A DNA stretch of 20,132 bases from Methanolinea sp. UBA275 (lineage in GTDB: Archaea > Halobacteriota > Methanomicrobia > Methanomicrobiales > Methanospirillaceae). The stretch spans positions 1 to 20,132 of the forward strand of contig DAWU01000005.1 in the NCBI GenBank assembly GCA_002506105.1, read 5' to 3'. Shown here in pieces: positions 14,283-20,132 of the stretch. The translations under genes were made by a program, and so were the position numbers. Positions within the stretch are counted from its first letter, which is position 1. The number at the start of each line of letters is the position of its first letter. Below the pieces are notes generated by a model, which saw nothing but the letters and a program-made list of their open reading frames with translations, was not told the origin of the DNA and made no database searches.

Positions 14283-15995
14283 ATGGATCCGGTAGAGAAC
14301 GAACTGGAGAAAATCAGGGATCTTCTCTCCCAGAATCCTAAAGGCCTCACTATTGAGGAGATATCACAGTCAGCACCAATGAGCAGGCCATCTGCTGCCA
14401 AGTACCTCAATGTTATGGTTGCCCGGGGCCAGGCAGCTATGCGACAGTTCGGAAGGGCAAAAGTCTATTCACTCTGTGAACGGGTCCCGTTCACCGACAT
14501 GATCAGCCTCACGTCCGATCTCATCATGATCATGGATAAAAATCTCTTTGTGACACAGGTAAACGACCAGTTTCTCACGTTTTTCCGGTGTAACAAAACA
14601 GACATGCTCGAAAAATCCCTTGAATTCACACCAGTAGGATCCTACCTTCCACTCGATATCCAGACAATCAGAGATGTAATTGACGGGCAGATTTTGGCTC
14701 GTGACCTTGAAGTATCTATAGAGGGATTGAACCATTATCTGCGGACGAGAATTGTGCCTCTCGTGTTTGAATCCGGTGAACAGGGAGTCGCAATCGTGAT
14801 GCAGGATATTACGCTCCTCAAACGCTCGCAGTATGAACTCGAGAGACGGGTTCAGACAAGAACGAAGGAACTTGTCGCTACCAACAGGAGCCTCCAGCGG
14901 GAAATACAGGATCACAAGAAGGCAGAAAAGAATCTGACCCTGAGCGAGAGCAGATACAGGACCCTCATTGAGACAATCCACGAAGGAATCTGGGTCATGG
15001 ATCACGCGGGGATCACGACATTTGTGAATCCTACGATGGCTTCGATGCTCGGATACCTGCCTGAAGATATTGCAGGCAGACACCTGTTTTCATATCTTGA
15101 TGAAGAAGGCATCACTGCCATACGCGGTGCATTGAATGACCCGCAGCAGGGACCTTATCGATACGATTTGAGGCTGGTCCGTAAAGACGGAACATTGGTT
15201 CACGTTCTCTTCTCATTCTCTCACCTGGCAGGAAACGGAAATGGTCATTCAGCCATTATTGCCGGTGTGATGGATATCAGCGATCGTATCATGCTTGAGA
15301 AAGCACTCTTCCAGACCGGGAAAAAACTGAGTCTTATTACCAGCGTTACCAGGCATGATGTCCTCAATCTCCTGAATGGTCTGCAGATGACCGCGGGCAT
15401 GCTGGAAGATTCAGTGACAGAGCCCGAGAATAAGAAACTCCTTGAGAAGATAAAAAACACCGCATCCGGCATTGAAATGCAGATGCTTTTTTCAAGGGAA
15501 TTCAAGGAAGCCGGGGCAAACCTTCCCGGATGGGTTGACCTTGATGCAACACTCAGCCAGTCTCTTATCATGATGGAACTTGACGGAGTAGAGGTGGAGA
15601 ATGATCTCAAGGGGCTGGAGGTATACGCCGATCCCCTCATCAGAAAGGTATTCCCGAACCTTGTGGACAATGCCATCCGGCATGGAAACGGGGTTTCCAG
15701 GATAAGATTCTCTTACCATGGACGGGGGGAGGATGTTGTGATAACATGCGAGGACAACGGGGCAGGTGTTCACGATGGAATCAAAACCCAGATATTCAAC
15801 AAGTATTTCGGGAGAAACCACGGTCTCGGCCTGTATCTTGTAAGGGAGATTCTTTCGATCTACGGGCTTTCAATCTCTGAAACAGGAAAACCTGGCGAGG
15901 GAGCCAGATTTGAAATTCTGGTCCCAAAAGGATCGTTCCGGATTTTGCAGAATGCGGCATCCACGGGTGAAAAGGGCAGTAAAAATCCGATATGA
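14283..15995 (+). CDS. HTH-PAS-PAS sensor histidine kinase
   Basis: The 570-residue product opens with a winged helix (about 1-65; GLTIEEISQSAPMSRPSAAKYLNVM), unusual for a kinase. A first PAS domain (about 72-185), a coiled coil (about 187-228) and a second PAS domain (about 232-345; YRTLIETIHEGIWVMDHAG) follow. The phosphoacceptor box contains His358 in SVTRHDVLNLLNG. The ATPase domain has an N box with Asn459 and Asn463 (FPNLVDNAIRHG), CEDNGAGV and NHGLGLYLVREIL. No membrane segment is seen, so it should sense a cytoplasmic signal. No response regulator lies nearby. The kinase may signal through its own HTH or a distant partner. The start follows the TATA box at 14250. Confidence 0.93.
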   Translation: MDPVENELEKIRDLLSQNPKGLTIEEISQSAPMSRPSAAKYLNVMVARGQAAMRQFGRAKVYSLCERVPFTDMISLTSDLIMIMDKNLFVTQVNDQFLTFFRCNKTDMLEKSLEFTPVGSYLPLDIQTIRDVIDGQILARDLEVSIEGLNHYLRTRIVPLVFESGEQGVAIVMQDITLLKRSQYELERRVQTRTKELVATNRSLQREIQDHKKAEKNLTLSESRYRTLIETIHEGIWVMDHAGITTFVNPTMASMLGYLPEDIAGRHLFSYLDEEGITAIRGALNDPQQGPYRYDLRLVRKDGTLVHVLFSFSHLAGNGNGHSAIIAGVMDISDRIMLEKALFQTGKKLSLITSVTRHDVLNLLNGLQMTAGMLEDSVTEPENKKLLEKIKNTASGIEMQMLFSREFKEAGANLPGWVDLDATLSQSLIMMELDGVEVENDLKGLEVYADPLIRKVFPNLVDNAIRHGNGVSRIRFSYHGRGEDVVITCEDNGAGVHDGIKTQIFNKYFGRNHGLGLYLVREILSIYGLSISETGKPGEGARFEILVPKGSFRILQNAASTGEKGSKNPI

Positions 15996-16036
15996 ACCAG
16001 AGTTGCATAGACTCCACAAAAAATTGGAGGATGATG

Positions 16037-16840
16037 TTATCTCTTTAACCCCTGTGCATACCATACAATTGCTGCCGCACCGAGAATTCCTCCCAGGCAT
16101 CCTGCGAGTGGTGCAGAAGCACGTGGCAATACCGGCACATCAGCAGTAGTATTGACGGTTTCAATTGTTGGAGATGGTGTCGCGGTACTGGGGGGATCTA
16201 CCATGAACGTGATAGTCGCCATGAATCCCCTGATATCATAGAAGTCAACGTAGTAATTGCCCCTCTCTTCAACTTTGATTGTTTTGGTGAAGTACCCCTC
16301 GTCTTTTCCCATCCGGGTGGTTGTGCGGACATCCTGGGGGGGAACAACCGCTCCCTGAGGGCCACTCACCTTCAGCGTGATGGTGGTCACCCCCGCTTTT
16401 GGAATGTACCCCTCGATTCGGAGTGCTTCACCCAGTTCCTGTTCAGTATCAACCGTGAGCACGATCTCCCCGGATCTGTCCAGGATTGTAAACGTCGTGA
16501 GGGTTACTGAGTCTGATGAGAGTTTTTGGCCCGGATCCAGGGGGAATTTAACTTCGGCCTTGTAATTTCCCGCTCCGAGCCCGGTTGTCGGGAATGCCAG
16601 TTGAAACGATTTGGATTCGTCAATGATGACCATCCTCCGGGCTACCTCCTGGGGGGTTGCAGGTTGCAGTTTATAGATCACGATATCAAATTGGGTTCCG
16701 ACTGGAAACGTGGTGTCACCCGTCACTTCCAGGGGTGCCCCGGCAGTGATTTCCTTGGGGGCAGAGATGGTGAGGACGTATGCCTGCACGCTTCCTGCAA
16801 GGCATAAAAGGCAAAGCAGGAGAATGACTGCTGACTTCAT
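16037..16840 (-). CDS. Membrane-anchored extracellular protein
   Basis: The 267-residue product begins with a signal peptide (MKSAVILLLCLLCLAGSVQA, likely cleaved after VQA). Beta-rich, immunoglobulin-like repeats follow (ITAGAPLEVTGDTTFPVGTQFDIVIY; later LGEALRIEGYIPKAGVTTITLKVSG). A Pro/Ser/Thr linker (DPPSTATPSPTIETVNTT) leads to a C-terminal membrane segment (LAGCLGGILGAAAIVWYA) and a short basic tail. This layout is common in methanogen cell-surface proteins tethered outside the membrane. The function is unknown. An ATG three codons earlier at 16849 is also possible. An AT-rich element at about 16864-16874 on the minus strand could be its promoter. The gene converges with the histidine kinase. 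Confidence 0.85.
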   Translation of the reverse strand: MKSAVILLLCLLCLAGSVQAYVLTISAPKEITAGAPLEVTGDTTFPVGTQFDIVIYKLQPATPQEVARRMVIIDESKSFQLAFPTTGLGAGNYKAEVKFPLDPGQKLSSDSVTLTTFTILDRSGEIVLTVDTEQELGEALRIEGYIPKAGVTTITLKVSGPQGAVVPPQDVRTTTRMGKDEGYFTKTIKVEERGNYYVDFYDIRGFMATITFMVDPPSTATPSPTIETVNTTADVPVLPRASAPLAGCLGGILGAAAIVWYAQGLKR

Positions 16841-17054
16841 GTCATGCATTCAGATGGCCAAAGATAATTACTTTCTCCTTAATCGGTTTGTTCTAAGCAA
16901 TACCGGGGAAGAAGCCAGCTCACGCTGCATCAACCTTATCCCTGGGTGCGGTAGTGGTAGTCACGATATCCAGCGGATTGAATAAAGAATCTGCCTCACG
17001 TCTCGCCATGATACTCACCTGGATCTTCCTGAATGTACATTGAAAAAAAATAAT

Positions 17055-17067
17055 AATTGTGACAATT
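17055..17067. repeat. 13-base palindrome, possible operator
   Basis: AATTGTGACAATT is a perfect inverted repeat of six-base arms around one G. It lies about 80 bases before the TATA box at 17145, in an AT-rich stretch. A regulator-binding role is inference. Confidence 0.35.
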
Positions 17068-17144
17068 TTTAAACCAGACAACTAAATTGATTCGTTTCTC
17101 TTTTGAACTGAATATACAACCATTTCTCCCTTTTATTAAGAATA

Positions 17145-17154
17145 ACTATATAAA
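17145..17154 (+). promoter_or_regulatory. TATA box for the coiled-coil gene cluster
   Basis: CTATATAAAT is centred about 29 bases before the ATG at 17178. It is one of the best A-boxes in the window and is the only strong one seen before the six closely spaced genes 17178-19186. Confidence 0.75.
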
Positions 17155-17177
17155 TTGACAGCGTAAGTTCCTCTCAT

Positions 17178-17639
17178 ATGGATTCTGTACAGTTGATAAT
17201 TCAGGAGAGGGCATTTCCAAGCAGGGGACGTGCCAGGCTCAACGAGGTATACCTCAAGCAACTTGGTATCAAGGAAGGGGATGAGGTTGATCTCTTCAAA
17301 GATGCATCCGCAAAACCAGTCGCTGTAACCGTGTTTGCGGATACCCTTGTCGAAGAGGGGTATATCCGGCTTAGCACCGAGGATATCGCGAGTGTAGGTG
17401 TTGCTCCGGGAAAGACAATAATCGTGAAGAAGAGACCGCCTCTTGCCGAAAGGGTCAAGAAAGGAGCGAAAGACTCAGCTGAGAATGTCAGGGCAAGTGC
17501 AAAAGGTGCAGCCGACACCATCAAGGGGAAAGCAAAAAAAGCAGAAAAAGACCTGAAAGAGGGTTCATCTGCCGTTAAAGATACTCTCGAAAAAGGAACC
17601 GATCAGGTAAAGAAGAAGATCTCCGAGAAAGACCTCTGA
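17178..17639 (+). CDS. Cdc48-N-like domain protein with amphipathic helical tail
   Basis: The 153-residue product has two parts. Residues 1 to about 88 resemble the N-terminal double-psi barrel of Cdc48/VAT ATPases: AFPSRGRARLNEVYLKQLG, then IKEGDEVDLF, ADTLVEEGYIRLS and VGVAPGKTIIVKK. No ATPase domain follows. Residues about 89-153 form a Lys/Glu/Ala-rich amphipathic helix (AKDSAENVRASAKGAADTIK...) reminiscent of LEA or apolipoprotein-type repeats that can lie on membranes. Such a domain may bind partners or substrates, as in VAT, but this is inference. It is the first gene after the TATA box at 17145 and lies 16 bases before a membrane-anchored coiled-coil gene. Confidence 0.82.
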   Translation: MDSVQLIIQERAFPSRGRARLNEVYLKQLGIKEGDEVDLFKDASAKPVAVTVFADTLVEEGYIRLSTEDIASVGVAPGKTIIVKKRPPLAERVKKGAKDSAENVRASAKGAADTIKGKAKKAEKDLKEGSSAVKDTLEKGTDQVKKKISEKDL

Positions 17640-17655
17640 TTCAGGGAGCAGTACC

Positions 17656-18039
17656 ATGGCTGACATTTGGGTAACTGTCAATAACTCGCTTCCCATACTC
17701 TTCCTTATCGCAGGACTTATTATCGTGTATTTTATTATTCGGGAAATCCGGCTCATGTACACGAAGACGAGAATGGCACAGGTAGAACTCGAGAAGGAAA
17801 AACTTGAGGTGATCAAGGCTGATATCGAGAAAACTGCAAACCCTTTCTTCCGGGTATCCCCCGCAAAAATCGAGGAGCTAAAAAGTCTCGACGACGACAA
17901 TTCGGTTCTGGAGACAGACATATTCGCCCAGCAGAGTGCCGTGGAGAAAAGGATCCAGCGGCTTGAGAGCAGGGTAAAGCTGAGCAAACTCGATCACCTG
18001 ATCGAGAAGATTAAGAAAGAAGAGGATCGACTGAAGTGA
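17656..18039 (+). CDS. Membrane-anchored coiled-coil protein (127 aa)
   Basis: The 127-residue product has one N-terminal membrane segment at about 13-32 (LPILFLIAGLIIVYFIIREI). A long charged helix (about 33-60) follows, then a short break (NPFFRVSPAKIEELKSL) and a second coiled coil (about 85-127; QSAVEKRIQRLESRVKLSKLDHLIEKIKKEE). The basic residues just after the membrane segment place the coiled coil inside the cell. I recognise no family. It is the second gene of the cluster and its stop overlaps the GTG start of the next gene, so it is likely made together with the small motif-bearing proteins downstream. AGGGAG at 17643-17648 could serve as ribosome site. Confidence 0.82.
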   Translation: MADIWVTVNNSLPILFLIAGLIIVYFIIREIRLMYTKTRMAQVELEKEKLEVIKADIEKTANPFFRVSPAKIEELKSLDDDNSVLETDIFAQQSAVEKRIQRLESRVKLSKLDHLIEKIKKEEDRLK

Positions 18040-18353
18040 TCAGAATGACCGTGTTTGAAACACCCGGAGTAACAAGAGACAAGAATTCCTTCTTTGACTC
18101 ATTGAAGGAGGTTCCCGGCTATATCGACCAGCGGCTTCCCACGATGGACAAGGATCTCGATAAGTACTTTGATCAGAACCTGCCTGCCGTCATTGACGAG
18201 TGGGGTCTTATCAGCAGGATTCACTTAAACGATCTCGAGAGGAGGCTATCCAGGGTTCACACACAGATAGATTACCTCGAGAAGGAACGAATCACGCTCG
18301 AGGCCAGGGCGGACCGGCTGGACAAGGAATTGAAAACACTGGAGGATCTATGA
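18036..18353 (+). CDS. Coiled-coil protein with doubled Tyr-x-Asp/EW motif (first paralogue)
   Basis: The 105-residue soluble product carries the motif shared with the next two genes: YFDQNLPAVIDEWGL, and just before it a partial copy, YIDQRLPTMDKDL, so the motif looks internally duplicated. A C-terminal coiled coil follows (about 68-105; YLEKERITLEARADRLDKEL). The start used is GTG at 18036, which overlaps the upstream stop (GTGA) and follows GAGG at 18023-18026. An ATG at 18045 is an alternative and would not change the motif. The end overlaps the next gene (ATGA). The family is unknown to me. Confidence 0.8.
   Translation: MIRMTVFETPGVTRDKNSFFDSLKEVPGYIDQRLPTMDKDLDKYFDQNLPAVIDEWGLISRIHLNDLERRLSRVHTQIDYLEKERITLEARADRLDKELKTLEDL
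18341..18345 (+). promoter_or_regulatory. Shine-Dalgarno site deciding the start of the 73-aa gene
   Basis: GGAGG sits four bases before the ATG at 18350, inside the end of the preceding gene. It supports coupled translation and excludes the longer upstream start. Confidence 0.7.
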
Positions 18354-18571
18354 GTCCGTACGATTACATGGGAGGATACCTCGATCGGCGCATGAAATAT
18401 CTTATCGAGGAATGGAACCTCGCTACGAGGAGCGACCTTGGCGATCTGTATGCCCGCCTTCACGTGATCGAGGACGAATCCAGGACCTGCGCCGGGTTTG
18501 AGGCAACTGCATCGGCGAAGCTCACGGAGCTCGAGAAGAGGCTGGAGCACCTCAAGGGGATGAGAAGATGA
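18350..18571 (+). CDS. Small EW-motif protein (second paralogue, 73 aa)
   Basis: The 73-residue product begins MSPYDYMGGYLDRRMKYLIEEWNL. The stretch YLDRRMKYLIEEWNL aligns without gaps with the motifs of the genes on either side. A helical tail (about 48-73; TASAKLTELEKRLEHLKG) is a short coiled coil. No membrane segment is present. The ATG at 18350 overlaps the previous stop codon (ATGA) and follows GGAGG at 18341-18345, which fixes the start; a longer frame from 18200 is antisense to nothing but overlaps the previous gene and lacks support. The family is unknown to me. Confidence 0.82.
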   Translation: MSPYDYMGGYLDRRMKYLIEEWNLATRSDLGDLYARLHVIEDESRTCAGFEATASAKLTELEKRLEHLKGMRR

Positions 18572-18906
18572 CCATAATTGAAGCGCTCCTATTTCTCATC
18601 CTCATTCTGCTGGTCGGATTCATCCTCTATTACTATTTCAGGGGTTCAGTGGGCAGAGTTGAGATCACACGTCCTATGGAGAGCCGTCTCGATGAATACC
18701 TGGACCGGCGTTTCGATGCCATGATCGATGAATGGTCTCTCGTCAGGAAACCAGACGCACAGAGATTCCGCGATGAAAAAATTGCGGACCTTTCACAGGA
18801 TGAAAAGAGGATAGCGGAATTAAAAGAGTTCGAAAGAACCTTTGGAGAGAAGCTGTCGAGCATGGAGGAGAGGCTTGAGTCTCTGGAAAAGCAGGTCATC
18901 AGGTAA
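18568..18906 (+). CDS. Membrane-anchored EW-motif coiled-coil protein (third paralogue)
   Basis: The 112-residue product has an N-terminal membrane segment at about 4-25 (IEALLFLILILLVGFILYYYF). The shared motif YLDRRFDAMIDEWSL follows at about 44-58, then a C-terminal coiled coil (about 75-110; AELKEFERTFGEKLSSMEERLESLEKQ). The basic residue after the membrane segment suggests the motif lies in the cytoplasm. The ATG overlaps the stop of the preceding paralogue by four bases (ATGA) and follows a G-rich site. It may anchor the two soluble paralogues at the membrane through coiled-coil pairing; this is inference. Confidence 0.85.
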   Translation: MTIIEALLFLILILLVGFILYYYFRGSVGRVEITRPMESRLDEYLDRRFDAMIDEWSLVRKPDAQRFRDEKIADLSQDEKRIAELKEFERTFGEKLSSMEERLESLEKQVIR

Positions 18907-18919
18907 TCAACAGAACAGG

Positions 18920-19186
18920 GTGCAAAAAGAGGATCTGGTATCCCGTATCAGGAAGGACATTCCACGCATCAGGAAGCAGGGGGAAAACCCTGAGAGGGAT
19001 ACCTCGAGCTTCTCACGGTCCTTCTGCGATCTCTGCAACAGCCCGTTTCCGAATACCGACCTCCGGCAGTGCATCCTGTGCGGAAGATGGGCCTGCCCTT
19101 CGTGCTGGACCGGGGAATATTATGTCTGCAATTCCTGCAACGGGATGATAACGCTCCACACGCTGTCTGATAAGAATTCAAGGTAA
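18920..19186 (+). CDS. Small zinc-binding protein closing the cluster
   Basis: The product is about 88 residues if translated from the GTG at 18920 (VQKEDLVSRIRKDIPRIRKQ). A basic helix comes first, then a zinc-binding module with CDLC, CILC, CPSC and CNSC pairs (SFCDLCNSPF; QCILCGRWACPSCW; YYVCNSCNG). Eight cysteines in this spacing suggest two zinc ions in a cross-brace, as in FYVE or RING-like folds, but the exact fold is not fixed. The start is uncertain: the frame is open upstream to 18842, but that part overlaps the previous gene, and the ribosome site before 18920 is weak. Fourteen... bases separate it from the previous stop, which supports co-transcription. Confidence 0.72.
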   Translation: MQKEDLVSRIRKDIPRIRKQGENPERDTSSFSRSFCDLCNSPFPNTDLRQCILCGRWACPSCWTGEYYVCNSCNGMITLHTLSDKNSR

Positions 19187-19196
19187 TTCTTTTTTG
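19185..19196 (+). terminator. T-run terminator after the coiled-coil cluster
   Basis: ATTCTTTTTTGGG begins at the stop codon of the zinc-protein gene. A run of six T is a typical archaeal terminator and would end the transcript before the HdeD-like gene's own promoter. Confidence 0.45.
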
Positions 19197-19237
19197 GGTA
19201 CGGGCGCAGATTGGTGACTATCCAATGCCGTTGAGAA

Positions 19238-19247
19238 TCGTTTTAAT
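19238..19247 (+). promoter_or_regulatory. TATA-like element for the HdeD-like gene
   Basis: CGTTTTAATAATG contains TTTTAATAAT, an A-box-like stretch in the gap between the zinc-protein gene and the HdeD-like gene. It would give a leader of about 70-85 bases, longer than elsewhere in the window. Confidence 0.4.
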
Positions 19248-19355
19248 AATGAATTGCTGCCCTGCACTCTCCCTGTCCTCCGGTATGCAATCGCAAAAAT
19301 TCCCCATTACAGTAACACGATATCTTCATGGACACTGAAGATGAAGAGATCCCAT

Positions 19356-19925
19356 ATGGAAGACTCTGTTGTCGTCTTGACTCCATGCGACCGGGGATGG
19401 GGCGCACTCGTGATCCTTGGAGTCATATCCCTCATATTTGGCTTTCTCATGATGCTGTTCCCCAGGACCACAACAATCACAGTCCTTACCCTGATTGGCG
19501 TACTCCTGATTATCCTTGGTATCATCATGCTCCTCTCCTCGCTCCTGATGCCCGCAGGGGCACCGCATTCCCTCATGCTTCTCCTTGGAGGTATCGTGGG
19601 TATCCTCGTGGGTGTCGGAGTTATCATCTACCCAATCATCGCAGGATCAATCATGACCGAGATCCTCGGCGCTGCAATCATCATTATGGGGATGATGCAG
19701 TTGCTCTCCGGGCTAATCCATGAAGGTGATCCACGCAGGACCATTTACCTCATCTCGGGCATTATATCAATCATTTTTGCCCTCCTGATCATGTTCTATC
19801 CGATGCTCGGTGGGATTATCCTCTTCGGATTTCTCGTTGGTTTTTATTTCATGGTTCTGGGCATTCTCATTATTGCCGTCGGGTACCTCAGTCACCGCAT
19901 CTGTCGCGGGTTTGCAGGATCCTGA
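19356..19925 (+). CDS. HdeD/DUF308-like six-helix membrane protein
   Basis: The 189-residue product is almost wholly membrane. Six hydrophobic segments follow one another in the short-loop pattern of the HdeD/DUF308 family, for example WGALVILGVISLIFGFLMML, LTLIGVLLIILGIIMLLSSL, HSLMLLLGGIVGILVGVGVI and IYLISGIISIIFALLIMFYP. In enteric bacteria HdeD is linked to acid resistance; the archaeal role is unknown. The start is either the ATG at 19356 (MEDSVVVLTPCDRGWG) or at 19341. A TTG-initiated frame from 19254 adds an unlikely N-terminus and overlaps the promoter. It may belong functionally with the upstream membrane cluster but has its own likely promoter. Confidence 0.85.
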   Translation: MEDSVVVLTPCDRGWGALVILGVISLIFGFLMMLFPRTTTITVLTLIGVLLIILGIIMLLSSLLMPAGAPHSLMLLLGGIVGILVGVGVIIYPIIAGSIMTEILGAAIIIMGMMQLLSGLIHEGDPRRTIYLISGIISIIFALLIMFYPMLGGIILFGFLVGFYFMVLGILIIAVGYLSHRICRGFAGS

Positions 19926-20132
19926 CCCTCTTTCCCTCTTATTATCTGAAAAAACGGGCATAATCGGTATCATTGCGTGTGTCAGAAGGATCCAGACCCG
20001 TTCCCTGAATGAGTGAGAAGAGTGATGGATCCTCACCATTCTTTTATTCCACTCCGGTTTTGAGGGTGAACACGCCTTGATGCTGCACACTGTGCTTTTT
20101 TTATACAGGGTATAGCTGTATTTTAACCACCA
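19926..20132. other. Intergenic end of window with T-runs
   Basis: No gene is supported in these 207 bases. A T-run at about 20095-20101 followed by ATACAGGG could be a terminator for the HdeD-like gene or a TATA box for a gene beyond the window. Confidence 0.4.

Larger units (their letters stand above)
16850..17177. other. 328-base intergenic region between divergent genes
   Basis: No gene was found here. It holds a possible promoter of the surface protein at its left end (about 16864-16874, minus strand) and becomes very AT-rich after 17040. It contains a 13-base palindrome (17055-17067), and ends with the strong TATA box at 17145 of the coiled-coil cluster. The open frame crossing 16850-16985 on the plus strand is a shadow of the surface gene. 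Confidence 0.7.

Noticed and set aside
14469..15083. 204-residue minus-strand frame inside the histidine kinase
   Set aside because: The kinase frame carries recognisable PAS, His-box and ATPase motifs; the antisense frame has none.
18200..18349. N-terminal extension of the 73-aa EW-motif gene
   Set aside because: It overlaps the first paralogue out of frame and has low-complexity composition, whereas the ATG at 18350 has a GGAGG site and couples to the previous stop.
1..20132. CRISPR array, rRNA genes, restriction or toxin-antitoxin systems
   Set aside because: No regularly spaced repeats, rRNA-like stretches or recognisable defence enzymes were seen. Two adjacent small genes at 13550-14162 were considered as toxin-antitoxin, but neither resembles a known toxin.

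Overview
The window comes from a methanogenic euryarchaeon, most likely of the Methanomicrobiales or a close relative. The clues are archaeal transcription factor E (TFE), an archaeal-type alanyl-tRNA synthetase, the archaeal SPOUT enzyme Trm56, the methanogen aspartate-semialdehyde sulfurtransferase pair (DUF39-CBS plus NIL-ferredoxin), a UPF0280 protein, and a PAS histidine kinase with an N-terminal helix-turn-helix. A-box (TATA) promoters lie about 25-30 bases before many start codons, implying leaderless or short-leader mRNAs. Lineage below the level of methanogen is inference.

Layout. Positions 1-366 hold the start of an IS481-type transposase, cut by the window edge, followed by a small hypothetical gene and a tRNA-Leu(GAG), all on the minus strand. 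A predicted HTH-ACT amino-acid regulator (1220-1720, +) meets the end of a tightly packed minus-strand operon, 4611 down to 1715: winged helix, Trm56, ATP-grasp ligase, TFE, HD-domain protein. A small acidic protein (4781-5191, +) and a UPF0280 protein (6051-5341, -) converge on a gap with a hairpin/T-run and an orphan promoter-like element. A 2H phosphoesterase (6193-6816, +) follows. The homocysteine-forming pair (8804-6907, -) is divergent from a NIF3-like protein, a SWIM zinc-finger protein, alaS and a membrane-anchored winged-helix regulator (8895-13413, +).

A small Cys-rich gene and its translationally coupled partner (14162-13550, -) are divergent from the HTH-PAS-PAS histidine kinase (14283-15995, +). 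The kinase converges with a membrane-anchored surface protein (16849-16037, -).

The last region is the least ordinary. From one clear promoter at 17145, six small genes (17178-19186, +) run with overlapping or near-touching ends: a Cdc48-N-like domain with a long charged amphipathic tail, a membrane-anchored coiled-coil protein, three small proteins sharing a Tyr-x-Asp...Ile-Asp/Glu-Glu-Trp-x-Leu motif (one membrane-anchored), and a zinc-binding protein. I recognise no described system here; it looks like a membrane-associated coiled-coil assembly. A six-helix HdeD/DUF308-like membrane protein follows under its own likely promoter.
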